A program made the translations under genes and the position numbers. From Magicicada septendecula (lineage: Eukaryota; Arthropoda; Insecta; Hemiptera; Cicadidae): 64,000 bases of DNA. Within the stretch, counting starts at the first letter, position 1. The number at the start of each line of letters is the position of its first letter. A model generated the notes under the pieces. It saw only the letters and a program-made list of their open reading frames with translations, was not told the origin of the DNA and searched no databases. This document shows positions 38,843 through 47,006 of this stretch, piece after piece. The DNA is taken from positions 44,132,844 through 44,196,843 of the forward strand of contig CM068370.1 of assembly GCA_034769895.1 (NCBI GenBank). The letters run 5' to 3'.

Positions 38843-38900
38843 TATTTTATCTTTTGATGACGGGACACATGTCTCGAAACGCGTAAAGTAAAAAAACGCA
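38843..38900 (+). ncRNA. Hammerhead-ribozyme-like motif in Penelope-like 3' region
   Basis: TTGATGA (38854-38860; the first core C reads T), an extra C, stem GGGAC/GTCTC (38862-38866 with 38871-38875, one G-T pair), GAAA (38876-38879), CGCG and a GTA triplet. Its place just after a Penelope-like gene supports the link to that element class. Confidence 0.5.
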
Positions 38901-39189
38901 CAACGAAGTCACACGACGGAATAAGGTAAATATTATACAGATATAATATTCTGGCATTAATTAAACAACAGAGAGAAAATAAATGAATCATAAGTTTAAT
39001 TAGCTTTTTCATCCAGAGCACACTTAATTTAACAGCTCTAATTACAGGTAGTACACACAGTTGTCAAATGCCTATCAGTGACCCCCAAAGATGAGTCATT
39101 GCGCAAAATGCGAATCACAAAAAGTACAATGACCAATGACCTTCTCAGGAAGGACGTCTGCCACTTAGTAAGTTAATAAAATATTTAAT

Positions 39190-39930
39190 AGTTCATCATC
39201 ATCATCATCATCTTTCAAGGATTAAACCAAGGATGGTTTGTTCCGGTCCAAAATAGGCAAAGATTAGAGCTGGTCACTCCAGCGCTTTCTCGGACGTCCC
39301 ACACTTCTCTGTACCCATGGCTTTTAGTTTCATAGTTGTTTGGGGATGCGGCAGTCATCCATTCGGCAAAGATGTCCCCACCAATTCAGACGATATTGGG
39401 CGATCCTGTCGAGTATACTCATAATATTCAGTTCCTCCCGTATATCTGTGTTTCTTCTATGATTATGGATAGTATACCTTGCCACGTGCCTGAAAAATAT
39501 AATTTCGGCCGCTTGGATGCGACTGGCCTGGCATTTTGTTAAAGTCCAATTCTCAGACTTATAAAAAAGTGTGGGAAGACCCATCACCTTGTAAAAGTTT
39601 AGGCGTTTTCCTTTACTTGCTGACTTACGGGTTCGCCTGATGATCCCGCACATAAGGTTGAACTTATGCAACTTATTCACCACGTCGTTGCTTGCATTAT
39701 AAAACACACTGTAGCCCAGGTGTTCAAAATTGCTAACTTGTTCCAGGACAGTACCATCTATAAAAATTTTTGCCCGTACGGGATCAGTTGCATGAAAAGC
39801 CATCAACTTGGTCTCAATTGTGGATATTTGTAATCAAGAGTGTTTGCAGATTCGATTTAACACTTTTACATATACCCATCTGGAATCAGTTTTCAGAGTC
39901 CGACAGAACAGCCTGATCGTTCGCAAACAA
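39190..39930 (-). pseudogene. LINE C-terminal fragment (family shared with 62.9 kb)
   Basis: A 158-codon frame includes DPVRAKIFIDGTVLEQVSNF, GLPTLFYKSENW, ILDRIAQYRLNWWGHLCRM and DDCRIPKQ. The 3' untranslated end with ATGATG repeats lies at 39190-39215. It is very similar to the plus-strand copy at 62905-63610, so the Maverick is bracketed by inverted copies of one LINE family. Confidence 0.85.
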
Positions 39931-39934
39931 CAAA

Positions 39935-41110
39935 ATGTCAATTGTAGAGTGACCAATCATAAAATTATTTCATTGCTCTCCACGTATTTGTGTGTCAATA
40001 AAAAAAAAAAAAAAAAAAAACAGAAATTACTGGTAACACTTCACTGGGACTAAAACGGGGTCGCTCCCAACAAATTACCTGACTCAGTCCGAATCCGTCG
40101 AGCAAAGGTTTCTTTGTGTTTTGCTAGCGGTGTTGAGCACCTTGGTGCTCAAAGTATCGTCCAAAGTACATAACTCTAATCAAATCCCAAGGAGAGAAGT
40201 AGAAAAGGACTTAAGCTGCTAGCTTCACTTCCAAAAACTAGTAACTTTCCTTCGTCAGATTGCAATCAAAGTAACCAGTAAAATAAATTATATGAATCCA
40301 AAAACTTTAGTTATTCTATAAATTCTAGAATTACTCTGCTGAGTATGGCTCATTACTCACCGCCCTATTGTCTAACGTATCACCACACACTCAGAAATAT
40401 GATCAACGTTCTAGTTTTTGTTTTAAATTTTGTTTTTAATATTGCCATTGAATTTACTGATATTAAAAGTTATGCGGCCATACACAAACACAGTGATATA
40501 CTGTTGTATAGGGATCACAACAAAAATATCTTAGCTTACTGATACTTATGAGCACATTATCAGCAGTATCAATAACTGATAATATTCTATGTACACAGTA
40601 ATTGCATTAAATACTGTCTCATCCTCCCCTCCCTAGTAGAAGTTGTATCACGGCTGGTAAAAATGTTGGATCAAACTTGTGCAAGGAAAAAATAATAAGA
40701 GAACATTATAAGCGAATAATTTTAAATATATTAATTAAAAATTTACATGTTAATTATATTTCTGTCCTCTGAACTAAAAGTCTGTATTGTACTTGATTAG
40801 TTTTTACATTTGGACTGTTTCAACTCTATCTGATACAAGTTTCCTCTGTAAATTATAAACATATATGATTGCGCTTTTATAATGTTTTTCAACCGGCAAA
40901 CTAAATCTATACTGTTTACAGAGTAGAGGTAACAAAAAAGGAACAAATTTTAAGGTAAAATGGTTTCAACTGTGTTATTTGATTTTATTTCATGTTTACG
41001 CTACAAACCTTTTGTCAGATACTTTTGCTATGAGTGTTTACAGTCGTACAAATTTTGAAAAACCAAAGTTCATAAAGTTTGACCTTTTCATTGTTTACTT
41101 AAAAACACAT
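39935..41110. other. Intergenic stretch with a poly(A) run
   Basis: A 21-base A run at 40000-40020. Nothing else supported. Confidence 0.4.
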
Positions 41111-41111
41111 T

Positions 41112-41114
<3 letters not shown>

Positions 41115-41173
<59 letters not shown>
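41115..41173. repeat. (GA)n microsatellite
   Basis: About 29 GA units. Confidence 0.97.
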
Positions 41174-41177
<4 letters not shown>

Positions 41178-41497
41178 AGGAAATTATTACCTACAGTTTT
41201 GCTGCTTTCTCATTGCTTTTCTTCTCACATTTAATTTTCTATGCCTACAACCTCAAAACAAAATTCTGATGGAACGTTTACTAAGCTCGTTTAGTTATAC
41301 ACAAGAACTACAACGTAAAAACGTTCCTTTAGTATGTTAAATACTCACCTCTCTAAATTTAAGATCAAAGACGGGTATTAAGTTTTGTGGCCTTTTATTT
41401 TAATTAACTACACAGAGACATAAAACGCTGTGTCAAAGAACATTTTGTATGCTATATGTGGTGCTATGTTTGTGTGTAAAAGAGAAAAAGGTAGAGA

Positions 41498-41500
<3 letters not shown>

Positions 41501-41546
<46 letters not shown>
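41501..41546. repeat. (AG)n microsatellite
   Basis: About 23 AG units. The flanks 41174-41500 hold no gene. Confidence 0.97.
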
Positions 41547-41549
<3 letters not shown>

Positions 41550-41689
41550 GTGAGGAGTGAGAAAGAGGGAAAGAGGTAGAATTCGTGCGCGTTTTGAGTA
41601 GGCCCTACGTGCAAATCTGTCCACATGCATTTTATAACAGTTTTAACCACTCTGGATCCAAACATTTAATAACCAATCCGTTATTTGTA

Positions 41690-42530
41690 GCTTCTTCTCC
41701 TAGGTTAGCAGCCCATAGGCTGGTCGGCAGCAGCTCGCCATTCTTCACGATTCTCTGCTTTTCTTTTCAACTCACAATATTGTTACGACGCTCTACGTGA
41801 TCGTCGCGTCGTAGGTACAGTGGAAAACAAAATACAAGACACCGATTAAGTCACTAATCACCAGCTTTAAATTTCACAGTTAAACGGTTCGTAATTAACA
41901 ACACTGTCTCTTACAACAAATCAAATAAAAATTGTTCACACGCAATAAAATGTCAACTACTATAAAACACAATTGTATTGCAATTATACCGCCCGATTAT
42001 AAACCGCTTCACTAATAACCACTTGAACGCACACAGTAATTACTTGTAATCGCCCGACAAATAACTGAACTAAGGCCGCTGCCGCCTAGTATTTAAACCC
42101 CGTTCACAGACCAGAACATTCCACAACTACGCGTTATCTCTACTACGACGTAATTAATTGCGACGTTGACACAGTAGGTGCGGACGCGCGAATTCTGACA
42201 CAGTCTAGCAAATGCGCAGAGAATCACGTACGCTACACACATTAGAGCGAGATTCTTCTGAAACATTCGACAAACACTTAGATTGTTCTGTGATGTCGTA
42301 ACAATATAATGTGCAGTTCGTATCAACCATGAGTTGTTTCATGTAGTCTAAACGAGGTCGTCCTCTGTGATGCTTCCCTTCAATTTTTCCTATTATTGTT
42401 CTCTTAACCAACCCATTGTGTCGTAGTATACGCCCTATAAACTTATCTCTTCTGCCTTTTAAATTTCGTAGAAAGCTCTTCTTCTCCTGAGCCCTCCTAT
42501 AGACTTCCTCATTCCTGGTGAAGAAAAAAT
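41690..42530 (-). pseudogene. LINE C-terminal fragment split by a solo LTR
   Basis: On the minus strand 42530-42304 reads as a LINE tail (KKSFLRNLKGRRDKF, GKHHRGRPRLDYMKQL). The reading resumes at 41780 with LKRKAENREEWRAAADQP, the usual LINE C-terminus, once the 523-bp insert at 41781-42303 is skipped. The continuity of the frame across the insert shows a nested insertion. Confidence 0.8.
41781..42303. mobile_element. Solo LTR (gypsy-type) inside a LINE
   Basis: The element starts TGTTACGAC and ends GTCGTAACA, a perfect 9-bp terminal inverted repeat of the TG...CA type. It is flanked by ATAT on both sides (41777-41780 and 42304-42307), a 4-bp target duplication. No internal genes remain, as expected after LTR-LTR recombination. 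Confidence 0.8.
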
Positions 42531-42534
42531 CGTG

Positions 42535-42905
42535 ATGTTCACCTCTCCGGGGTAGAGAGGGGGCAACGTTTGTACATCAAGCGGTTAACGAACACAGGAC
42601 CGACTATCACCCGGGATAAGGTAGTACCCTCTATCAAGTGCCAATGGCCTCGTCGGAGGGCAGATGAGTGGATAGAGGACAGGGCACTCTATTGTCCTAG
42701 GGGTGAGAATTCACTTCTAAGGGCGGAGGTACGGGTACACGACAACGGCATAGGATGCAGAAGGCAAGGGGAAACCACTCCATTAATGATCTGTTTATCA
42801 TATCCCTAGTATCAGCAGCTCTATGATGGACGCTTCTCTTGTACAATATTCCGGAGGTAAAACGGTCCTCTGTTCGGATCTCCGGATGGGGACTATTCGA
42901 GACTT
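42535..42905. mobile_element. GC-rich non-LTR untranslated fragment
   Basis: GC-rich sequence without an open frame. Composition and wording resemble the block at 12918-13505. Assignment is tentative. Confidence 0.3.
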
Positions 42906-43132
42906 AGTCCAGTTAAACACACACATTTGCCGGATAACGATGAACATAATTTAGTCATAGACCTATTATTTGCATCAGAATATTGGGCCTACAAGTTTAC
43001 AGCATCTCTATGAAGTACACGATCTGGTATCAATCGTGATAAAATAAGAGAGTCCGGGAAGCGAATTACACTGAATAACCGTAAAGTTAATAATAAGTCT
43101 AATTCTTTTCTAATAAAAACAGTATCAATTTA

Positions 43133-43510
43133 TTATTCTCTAACAGTTTTATTTTTATCCTTCGTAATGTTTAAATTAGCAGCCATCCTTACTATTTCTT
43201 TTATGAATTTGCTAACTGCTATAATTTTTATTGTTCGACTAAGCTTTTCGTCATCGCTGACATCATCAGGTATTAAACAACCTGCTTTAATTTTTAAATA
43301 CTTAAAAAATTCCCTTACATTTTTATATTTATCTGCTTGCAATTCGCATGTTTTATCCTTCGTATTGTTTAAATTAGCAGCCATCCTTACTATTTCTTTT
43401 ATGAATTTAAACAACCTGTGTTGTTTAAGACCTGATGATGTCAGCGATGACGAAAAGTTTAGTCGAACAATAAAAATTATAGCAGTTAGCAAATTCATAA
43501 AAGAAATAGC
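43133..43510. repeat. Composite foldback: direct plus inverted repeats beside the Maverick
   Basis: The segment 43150-43207 (with GTTTAAATTAGCAGCCATCC) recurs directly at 43354-43410. Separately, 43195-43273 is matched by the reverse complement of 43430-43508, giving arms of about 80 bp. Minus-strand frames read EIVRMAANLN and PDDVSDDEKLSRTIKIIAVS twice in rearranged order, so a short coding sequence may have been duplicated and inverted. I do not recognise the protein. The block lies about 100 bp outside the Maverick end. Confidence 0.75.
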
Positions 43511-43606
43511 TTTATTTTTAATCTAAAATGGTCACTTCCGCACCTCCGATCGCTCCACGAGCTCTGTTATTTTCGGAATTCCCATTTTGTGACATTTTCC
43601 TGTTAT

Positions 43607-43612
43607 AATGCT
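43607..43612. repeat. Target-site duplication, left (AATGCT)
   Basis: AATGCT directly precedes the left terminus and recurs directly after the right terminus at 62782-62787. Six-bp duplications are the norm for Maverick/Polinton integrases. Confidence 0.93.
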
Positions 43613-43654
43613 AGTAGTAATAAAAGGTTGGTTCTGGGACAGCCACGCCCCCCT

Positions 43655-44262
43655 CGTTTGTTTATGTTTACATTTTTTTCACTCCCTCCACCCCCGTCTT
43701 CACCTACATACCGCCCGCGCGGTCACTCAACTCCGCTCGTTTGTTTACGTTTTTTTCGGTTTGTTTACATTTTTTCTCTCTCGCCACGCCCCCCACTCCT
43801 CTGTTTATGTTTACATTTTTCCTTCCTCCCCACCCCCACCTCGCCCCGCACCCACCGCCGCCGCCGCGCGGTCATCGACCTCTTCGTGTTTATGTTTACG
43901 TTTTTTTCTCCACCGCGTGTCCCAGCTTTGCGTTGTTTACGTTCTCTCCTCTGTTTATGTTTACATTTTTTTCCTTCCTCCCCACCCCCGCCCTACCCCG
44001 CACCCACCGCGCGGTCATCGACCTCCGCGTGTTTATGTTTACGTTTTTCGTGTCCCAGCTTTGCGTTGTTTACGTTTGTCGGAATGTTTATGTTTACGTT
44101 TTTTTCTCTCTCGCCGACGCGGCGGCTATCACCACGTGCTCGTTGTTTTCTTTGGCCGCCGCGTCGACGGCACGCTGACCCAGTAACAAACGTAAACATA
44201 AACATTCCGACAAACGTAAACAACGCAAAGCTGGGACACGAAAAACGTAAACGTAAACATTC
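43655..44262 (+). promoter_or_regulatory. Subterminal array of forkhead-like motifs with hairpin
   Basis: About ten forward copies of GTTTATGTTTAC or GTTTACGTT words are spaced 20-90 bp apart between C-rich tracts, and three inverted copies follow at 44188-44258. The reverse reading GTAAACATAAAC contains the forkhead/FOXO core GTAAACA. Block 44031-44102 is the inverted partner of 44188-44258, and the loop contains the nested GACGCGGCGG/CCGCCGCGTC pair, so a long hairpin is possible. The frames of 145-271 codons here come from this repeat and C-rich sequence and are not genes. Likely promoter/enhancer for the BIR genes and/or a replication or packaging end signal; function is inference. Confidence 0.6.
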
Positions 44263-44400
44263 GGAGTTCGGCGACCGCCGCCGGAGCGCGTCTGTTTGTA
44301 AACAAATGTTTAGGAGAAGGGATAATGGCGTGATATATTTTTTTATTAATGTGGTATTGTTTACGTATCAATTTTTTCAGTTAATACGAGATTTTCGTTT

Positions 44401-44919
44401 ATGATGTCTGTAACGCGTGTTACACCCGTCCAGATTGTGCTAGATTTTTTTGTCAACGAAGGTTTTGTTTTTATAACTAATTCGGATAATATTAAATGCA
44501 GCAAGTGCGGTTTTAAAACAAAAGTATATCTGACAATCGCGCATATCCAGTTCATGCATAAACTTTTATATCCGAAATGCGGAATGATTCGCGATAGGTA
44601 TTATAAATTTGAAGATTACGCTAAATCGAGAGAGTGTATTACAAATTATCCAATCGCTGTGAAATGTGTTCGAGAAGCGCGGAAACAGATGGAAGCATCA
44701 TTTGCGTTTCCTCGATGGCGAAAACGTTACCCGTCAGTCGAGAGACTGGTATCAGCGGGATTTTATTACACCGGAACGGAAGACGACGTAATATGTGTTG
44801 AATGCGGAATAGTACTTTGTGATTGGAAGGAGACTGACGATCCTTGGCTCGAACACGCGAAAGCTTCGCCAGACTGTGTATTAATTAAATTGCACAAGAG
44901 ACAGTGTGCGGAAAAATAG
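44401..44919 (+). CDS. IAP-like protein with two BIR zinc folds (left TIR copy)
   Basis: A 172-aa protein (start ATGATG; the second ATG is equally good) with two CX2CX16HX6C modules. The first (residues about 33-62, IKCSKCG...MHKLLYPKC) is BIR-like, with GFVF in place of the usual GFYY. The second (about 113-160) is a canonical BIR core: RLVSAGFYYTG, CVEC, DDPWLEHAKASPDC. No RING domain. BIR proteins of the inhibitor-of-apoptosis family bind caspases or IAP antagonists, so a role in blocking host apoptosis is likely but inferred. A strong 3' splice-site-like sequence (polypyrimidine then CAG at 44378-44380) lies 20 bp upstream of the ATG. An almost identical copy is at 61475-61993. Confidence 0.88.
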   Translation: MMSVTRVTPVQIVLDFFVNEGFVFITNSDNIKCSKCGFKTKVYLTIAHIQFMHKLLYPKCGMIRDRYYKFEDYAKSRECITNYPIAVKCVREARKQMEASFAFPRWRKRYPSVERLVSAGFYYTGTEDDVICVECGIVLCDWKETDDPWLEHAKASPDCVLIKLHKRQCAEK

Positions 44920-45021
44920 TAGTAGTAATAAACAAGTTTTATCTGGAAATGTATGCGCTTTTTTTATTTTGAATTATTCGTTTAGTATCGTTTTAAAATT
45001 ATTATTTATCAAATATGATTT

Positions 45022-45113
45022 GGTCGTGTGCGTTAATTGTATCCTATAACGGTTTTATCAGTATTATTAGTTCGTAGGTTCGATCCCTCGCATTACCAAA
45101 TCATATTTTTTTT
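45022..45113 (+). ncRNA. tRNA-like RNA polymerase III unit (left TIR copy)
   Basis: Acceptor arms GGTCGTG (45022-45028) and CATTACC (45091-45097) pair at 6 of 7 positions with one G-T; then TG, a CGTT/AACG D-stem and a perfect B-box GTTCGATCCC (45078-45087) in a T-arm with one bulge. A run of eight T (45106-45113) follows, as in a Pol III terminator. The anticodon arm pairs poorly and the A-box is weak, so it is not a normal tRNA. It could be a decayed tRNA, a tRNA-derived small RNA or a functional analogue of adenovirus VA RNA. Inverted copy at 61281-61372. Confidence 0.5.
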
Positions 45114-45254
45114 ATTAATTAAAATATATAAAGAACAATTTTCAGTTCCCGATTAAACAAATGTTTATTTTCTGTCAGTAAATAGCTTGCGGTCTTAGCG
45201 GCAACATTGTGTTTTTACGAGCGCAGATTTTTCGTCAGATTTATTTTGTAAATA

Positions 45255-45578
45255 ATGAATTTTCTGAGACAAATGTTACTCGCTAAATCAAAAGAGTGTA
45301 TTGCTAATTATCAGAATGCGATAAAATGTGTTGAAGAAACAGAAGAAATGATGAAGTTGACATTTTATACATGGCCAAAACGTTCACCGTCAGCCGATAG
45401 ACTCAGATCAGCGGGATTTTATTATACCGGAATTGAAGATGACGTAATGTGTGTGGAATGCAAAGCGGTTCTTTGTGAGTGGGAGGAGACTGACGATCCT
45501 TGGATTGAGCATGCGAAAGCCTCGCCATATTGTTTATTAGTTAGAATATATAAAGAATTATTTTCTATCCCCACCTAA
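45255..45578 (+). CDS. Single-BIR IAP-like protein (left TIR copy)
   Basis: A 107-aa protein with one canonical BIR core at residues about 49-92: RLRSAGFYYTG, CVEC, 16 residues, H, 6 residues, C (DDPWIEHAKASPYC). It is closely related to the second BIR of the 172-aa neighbour (shared KSKECI and ADRL/VERL context), so it probably arose by duplication and loss of the first BIR. An acceptor-like CGTCAG lies upstream. Identical-length copy at 60816-61139. Likely anti-apoptotic by family; not shown. Confidence 0.87.
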   Translation: MNFLRQMLLAKSKECIANYQNAIKCVEETEEMMKLTFYTWPKRSPSADRLRSAGFYYTGIEDDVMCVECKAVLCEWEETDDPWIEHAKASPYCLLVRIYKELFSIPT

Positions 45579-45654
45579 CCGAATATTTAGTATACGTTCA
45601 ATTTTATTGTCAGTGTTCAGTTTACAGTCTCTGTGAGAACATGTTAACGAAAGA

Positions 45655-46029
45655 ATGGACGGTAGAAGTATAATCGACTTATTAAAACGCGAATTTTCAG
45701 AAGACGTTGTATTAAGGTTATCAAATATTATTAAAGTAACGAGTTTAGACGATTTGGTGATAGATCATTTTCGAACGTGCCAACTGAAGGGAATATATGA
45801 TTGCTTAAAAGAAATTATTTTTTATTGTGAAGTAAAAAAGTTATCTGAAGACGGGTGTTGTTGTAGTGATAAGTTTACTGACGTTATAGACGGTCCGTGC
45901 CCGTGCGCTATTTTTGAAAGAAATAAAAATAAATTACTGTGTTGTTTACAGTTGATTGAAAGTCATGATGATTCAGAAATTAAATTATTTTTTGTAGATA
46001 GATATCTTCGATTTTTAAAAACAAAATGA
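45655..46029 (+). CDS. Unknown Cys-rich 124-aa protein (left TIR copy)
   Basis: I do not recognise it. The N-terminal 60 residues look helical (IIDLLKREF, VVLRLSNIIK, LVIDHF, IYDCLKEII), reminiscent only in general shape of small helical adaptor domains. A Cys cluster follows (DGCCCSD and GPCPC) and could bind metal. A clear 3' splice-site-like TTTACAG (45621-45627) lies upstream, and a short upstream ATG at 45641 opens a 10-codon frame that ends past the true start. It ends in ATGA, overlapping the next start by 4 bp. Copy at 60365-60739 has the same sequence. Confidence 0.65.
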   Translation: MDGRSIIDLLKREFSEDVVLRLSNIIKVTSLDDLVIDHFRTCQLKGIYDCLKEIIFYCEVKKLSEDGCCCSDKFTDVIDGPCPCAIFERNKNKLLCCLQLIESHDDSEIKLFFVDRYLRFLKTK

Positions 46030-46391
46030 CTGATAAATTTGAAAACAGTATTTCCGCATTTAATTGGCAAATATATTATTTCGGCCCGCCGCTCGATGGA
46101 GAATTAAATTTTAACGAAATTTGTTGTTTGATAGTGAACGAATTTACACGAGCAAATGTTGTTAAAATTGAAAGGAATAAGCAGATTATTAAAATCAGTT
46201 TACCGATTACTTATACGTACGGTGCTGTATTGAAAAAATTAAAAAACTGTAGTCGTCAAACACTACTGAGTATCGATCATGAAGAAGAAGAAAAATTGTA
46301 TAAAGTAAAATCAGTTCGTGCGTCACCAGTCGCTGTGAAGACGTCGGTTAAAAAACAATGTCAAAACAAGCGCTGCTGTGTGAAAGATTAA
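46026..46391 (+). CDS. Unknown 121-aa protein spanning the TIR boundary
   Basis: No family recognised. The start overlaps the previous stop (ATGA), and its last 34 bp overlap the next BIR gene, so the genes are packed as in a viral cluster. The first 18 codons lie inside the TIR and the rest in unique sequence, so the right end carries only a stub. The sequence begins MTDKFENSISAF and ends with a basic Cys tail (KKQCQNKRCC). This gene shows that the left end is the intact one and the right end the copied one. Confidence 0.6.
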   Translation: MTDKFENSISAFNWQIYYFGPPLDGELNFNEICCLIVNEFTRANVVKIERNKQIIKISLPITYTYGAVLKKLKNCSRQTLLSIDHEEEEKLYKVKSVRASPVAVKTSVKKQCQNKRCCVKD

Positions 46392-46843
46392 TCAATCATT
46401 CGATAAACGAATTGTTAGAATCCGGTTTTGTTTTTAAACGATATTTAGATAGTGTTCAGTGTTCTTTGTGCGGGTTTCAGACAAGAGGAACTTTACCTAT
46501 CGAACATATTCAGTTTATGCATAAATTATCGAAGCCGAATTGCGAGATGGAGCAATGTATAATGTATAATTTCAATAATTATAGGAATGCGAAAAGATGT
46601 ATTGCAGAGACTAAAAAAGTGATGTTATTATCATTTAAAAGTTGGCCTACACTCGAGCCCAATTTTAAAAAACTGGTTAACGCCGGATTTTATTATACCG
46701 GCGTTGGTAGTAAATTATCATGTATAGAGTGTAGAGTCATTTTAAACGGTTGGAAATGTTCTGACGATCCTTGGACTGTTCATGAAAAAGTATCACCACA
46801 CTGTTTTTTGGTGAAAATTCACAAAGGTGAAGATTGTATGTAA
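46358..46843 (+). CDS. IAP-like protein with two BIR zinc folds, single copy
   Basis: A 161-aa paralogue of the 172-aa TIR protein. BIR 1 at residues about 32-64 (CSLCGF, then HIQFMHKLSKPNC) and BIR 2 at about 106-152 (KLVNAGFYYTG, CIEC, DDPWTVHEKVSPHC), both with exact CX2CX16HX6C spacing. It lies just outside the left TIR. With the TIR copies the element holds five BIR genes and eight BIR folds. A TTA-type microsatellite (46844-46875) follows the stop. Likely apoptosis control, by family. Confidence 0.87.
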   Translation: MSKQALLCERLINHSINELLESGFVFKRYLDSVQCSLCGFQTRGTLPIEHIQFMHKLSKPNCEMEQCIMYNFNNYRNAKRCIAETKKVMLLSFKSWPTLEPNFKKLVNAGFYYTGVGSKLSCIECRVILNGWKCSDDPWTVHEKVSPHCFLVKIHKGEDCM

Positions 46844-46936
46844 TTAATTATTATTATTATTATTATTATTATTAAAAAATAGTATTGATGTATTTGTGTT
46901 TGTTGTTTTTTATTTATTTTCTTATCGTAGTTAGAA

Positions 46937-47006
46937 CCATCAACATATATATAATGAGTGTAAGAGAGAATCCATCAACATATATATAATGAGTGTAAGA
47001 GAGAAT
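46937..47006 (+). repeat. 35-bp tandem duplication over the integrase start
   Basis: Two identical 35-bp units (46937-46971, 46972-47006), each containing ATGAGTGTAAGAGAGAAT. The first ATG (46954) opens only an 11-codon frame ending in TAA; the second (46989) starts the integrase. This makes an accidental or regulatory upstream frame. Confidence 0.9.

Larger units (their letters stand above)
43613..46079 (+). repeat. Left terminal inverted repeat, 2,467 bp
   Basis: It matches the reverse complement of 60315-62781 (position p pairs with 106394 minus p) with no length difference. In the 172-aa gene I can see two substitutions between copies (Ile/Phe and Gly/Arg codons). The repeat contains the forkhead-like array, two BIR genes, the tRNA-like unit, the 124-aa gene and the first 54 bases of the 121-aa gene. 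TIRs of this length are larger than the several hundred bp usual for the class. Confidence 0.95.

Noticed and set aside
40979-41269. 96-codon frame with Arg-Glu repeats
   Set aside because: Built around the (GA)n tract.
43589-44404. Frames of 145-271 codons rich in Phe, Pro, His and Val near the left TIR end (and mirrored at 61990-62766)
   Set aside because: Several overlapping frames on both strands arise from GTTTATGTTTAC repeats and C-rich tracts; composition is repeat-driven and no domain is visible.
45022-45098. Functional tRNA gene
   Set aside because: The anticodon arm does not pair well, the acceptor has a mismatch and the A-box is weak; listed only as a tRNA-like unit.
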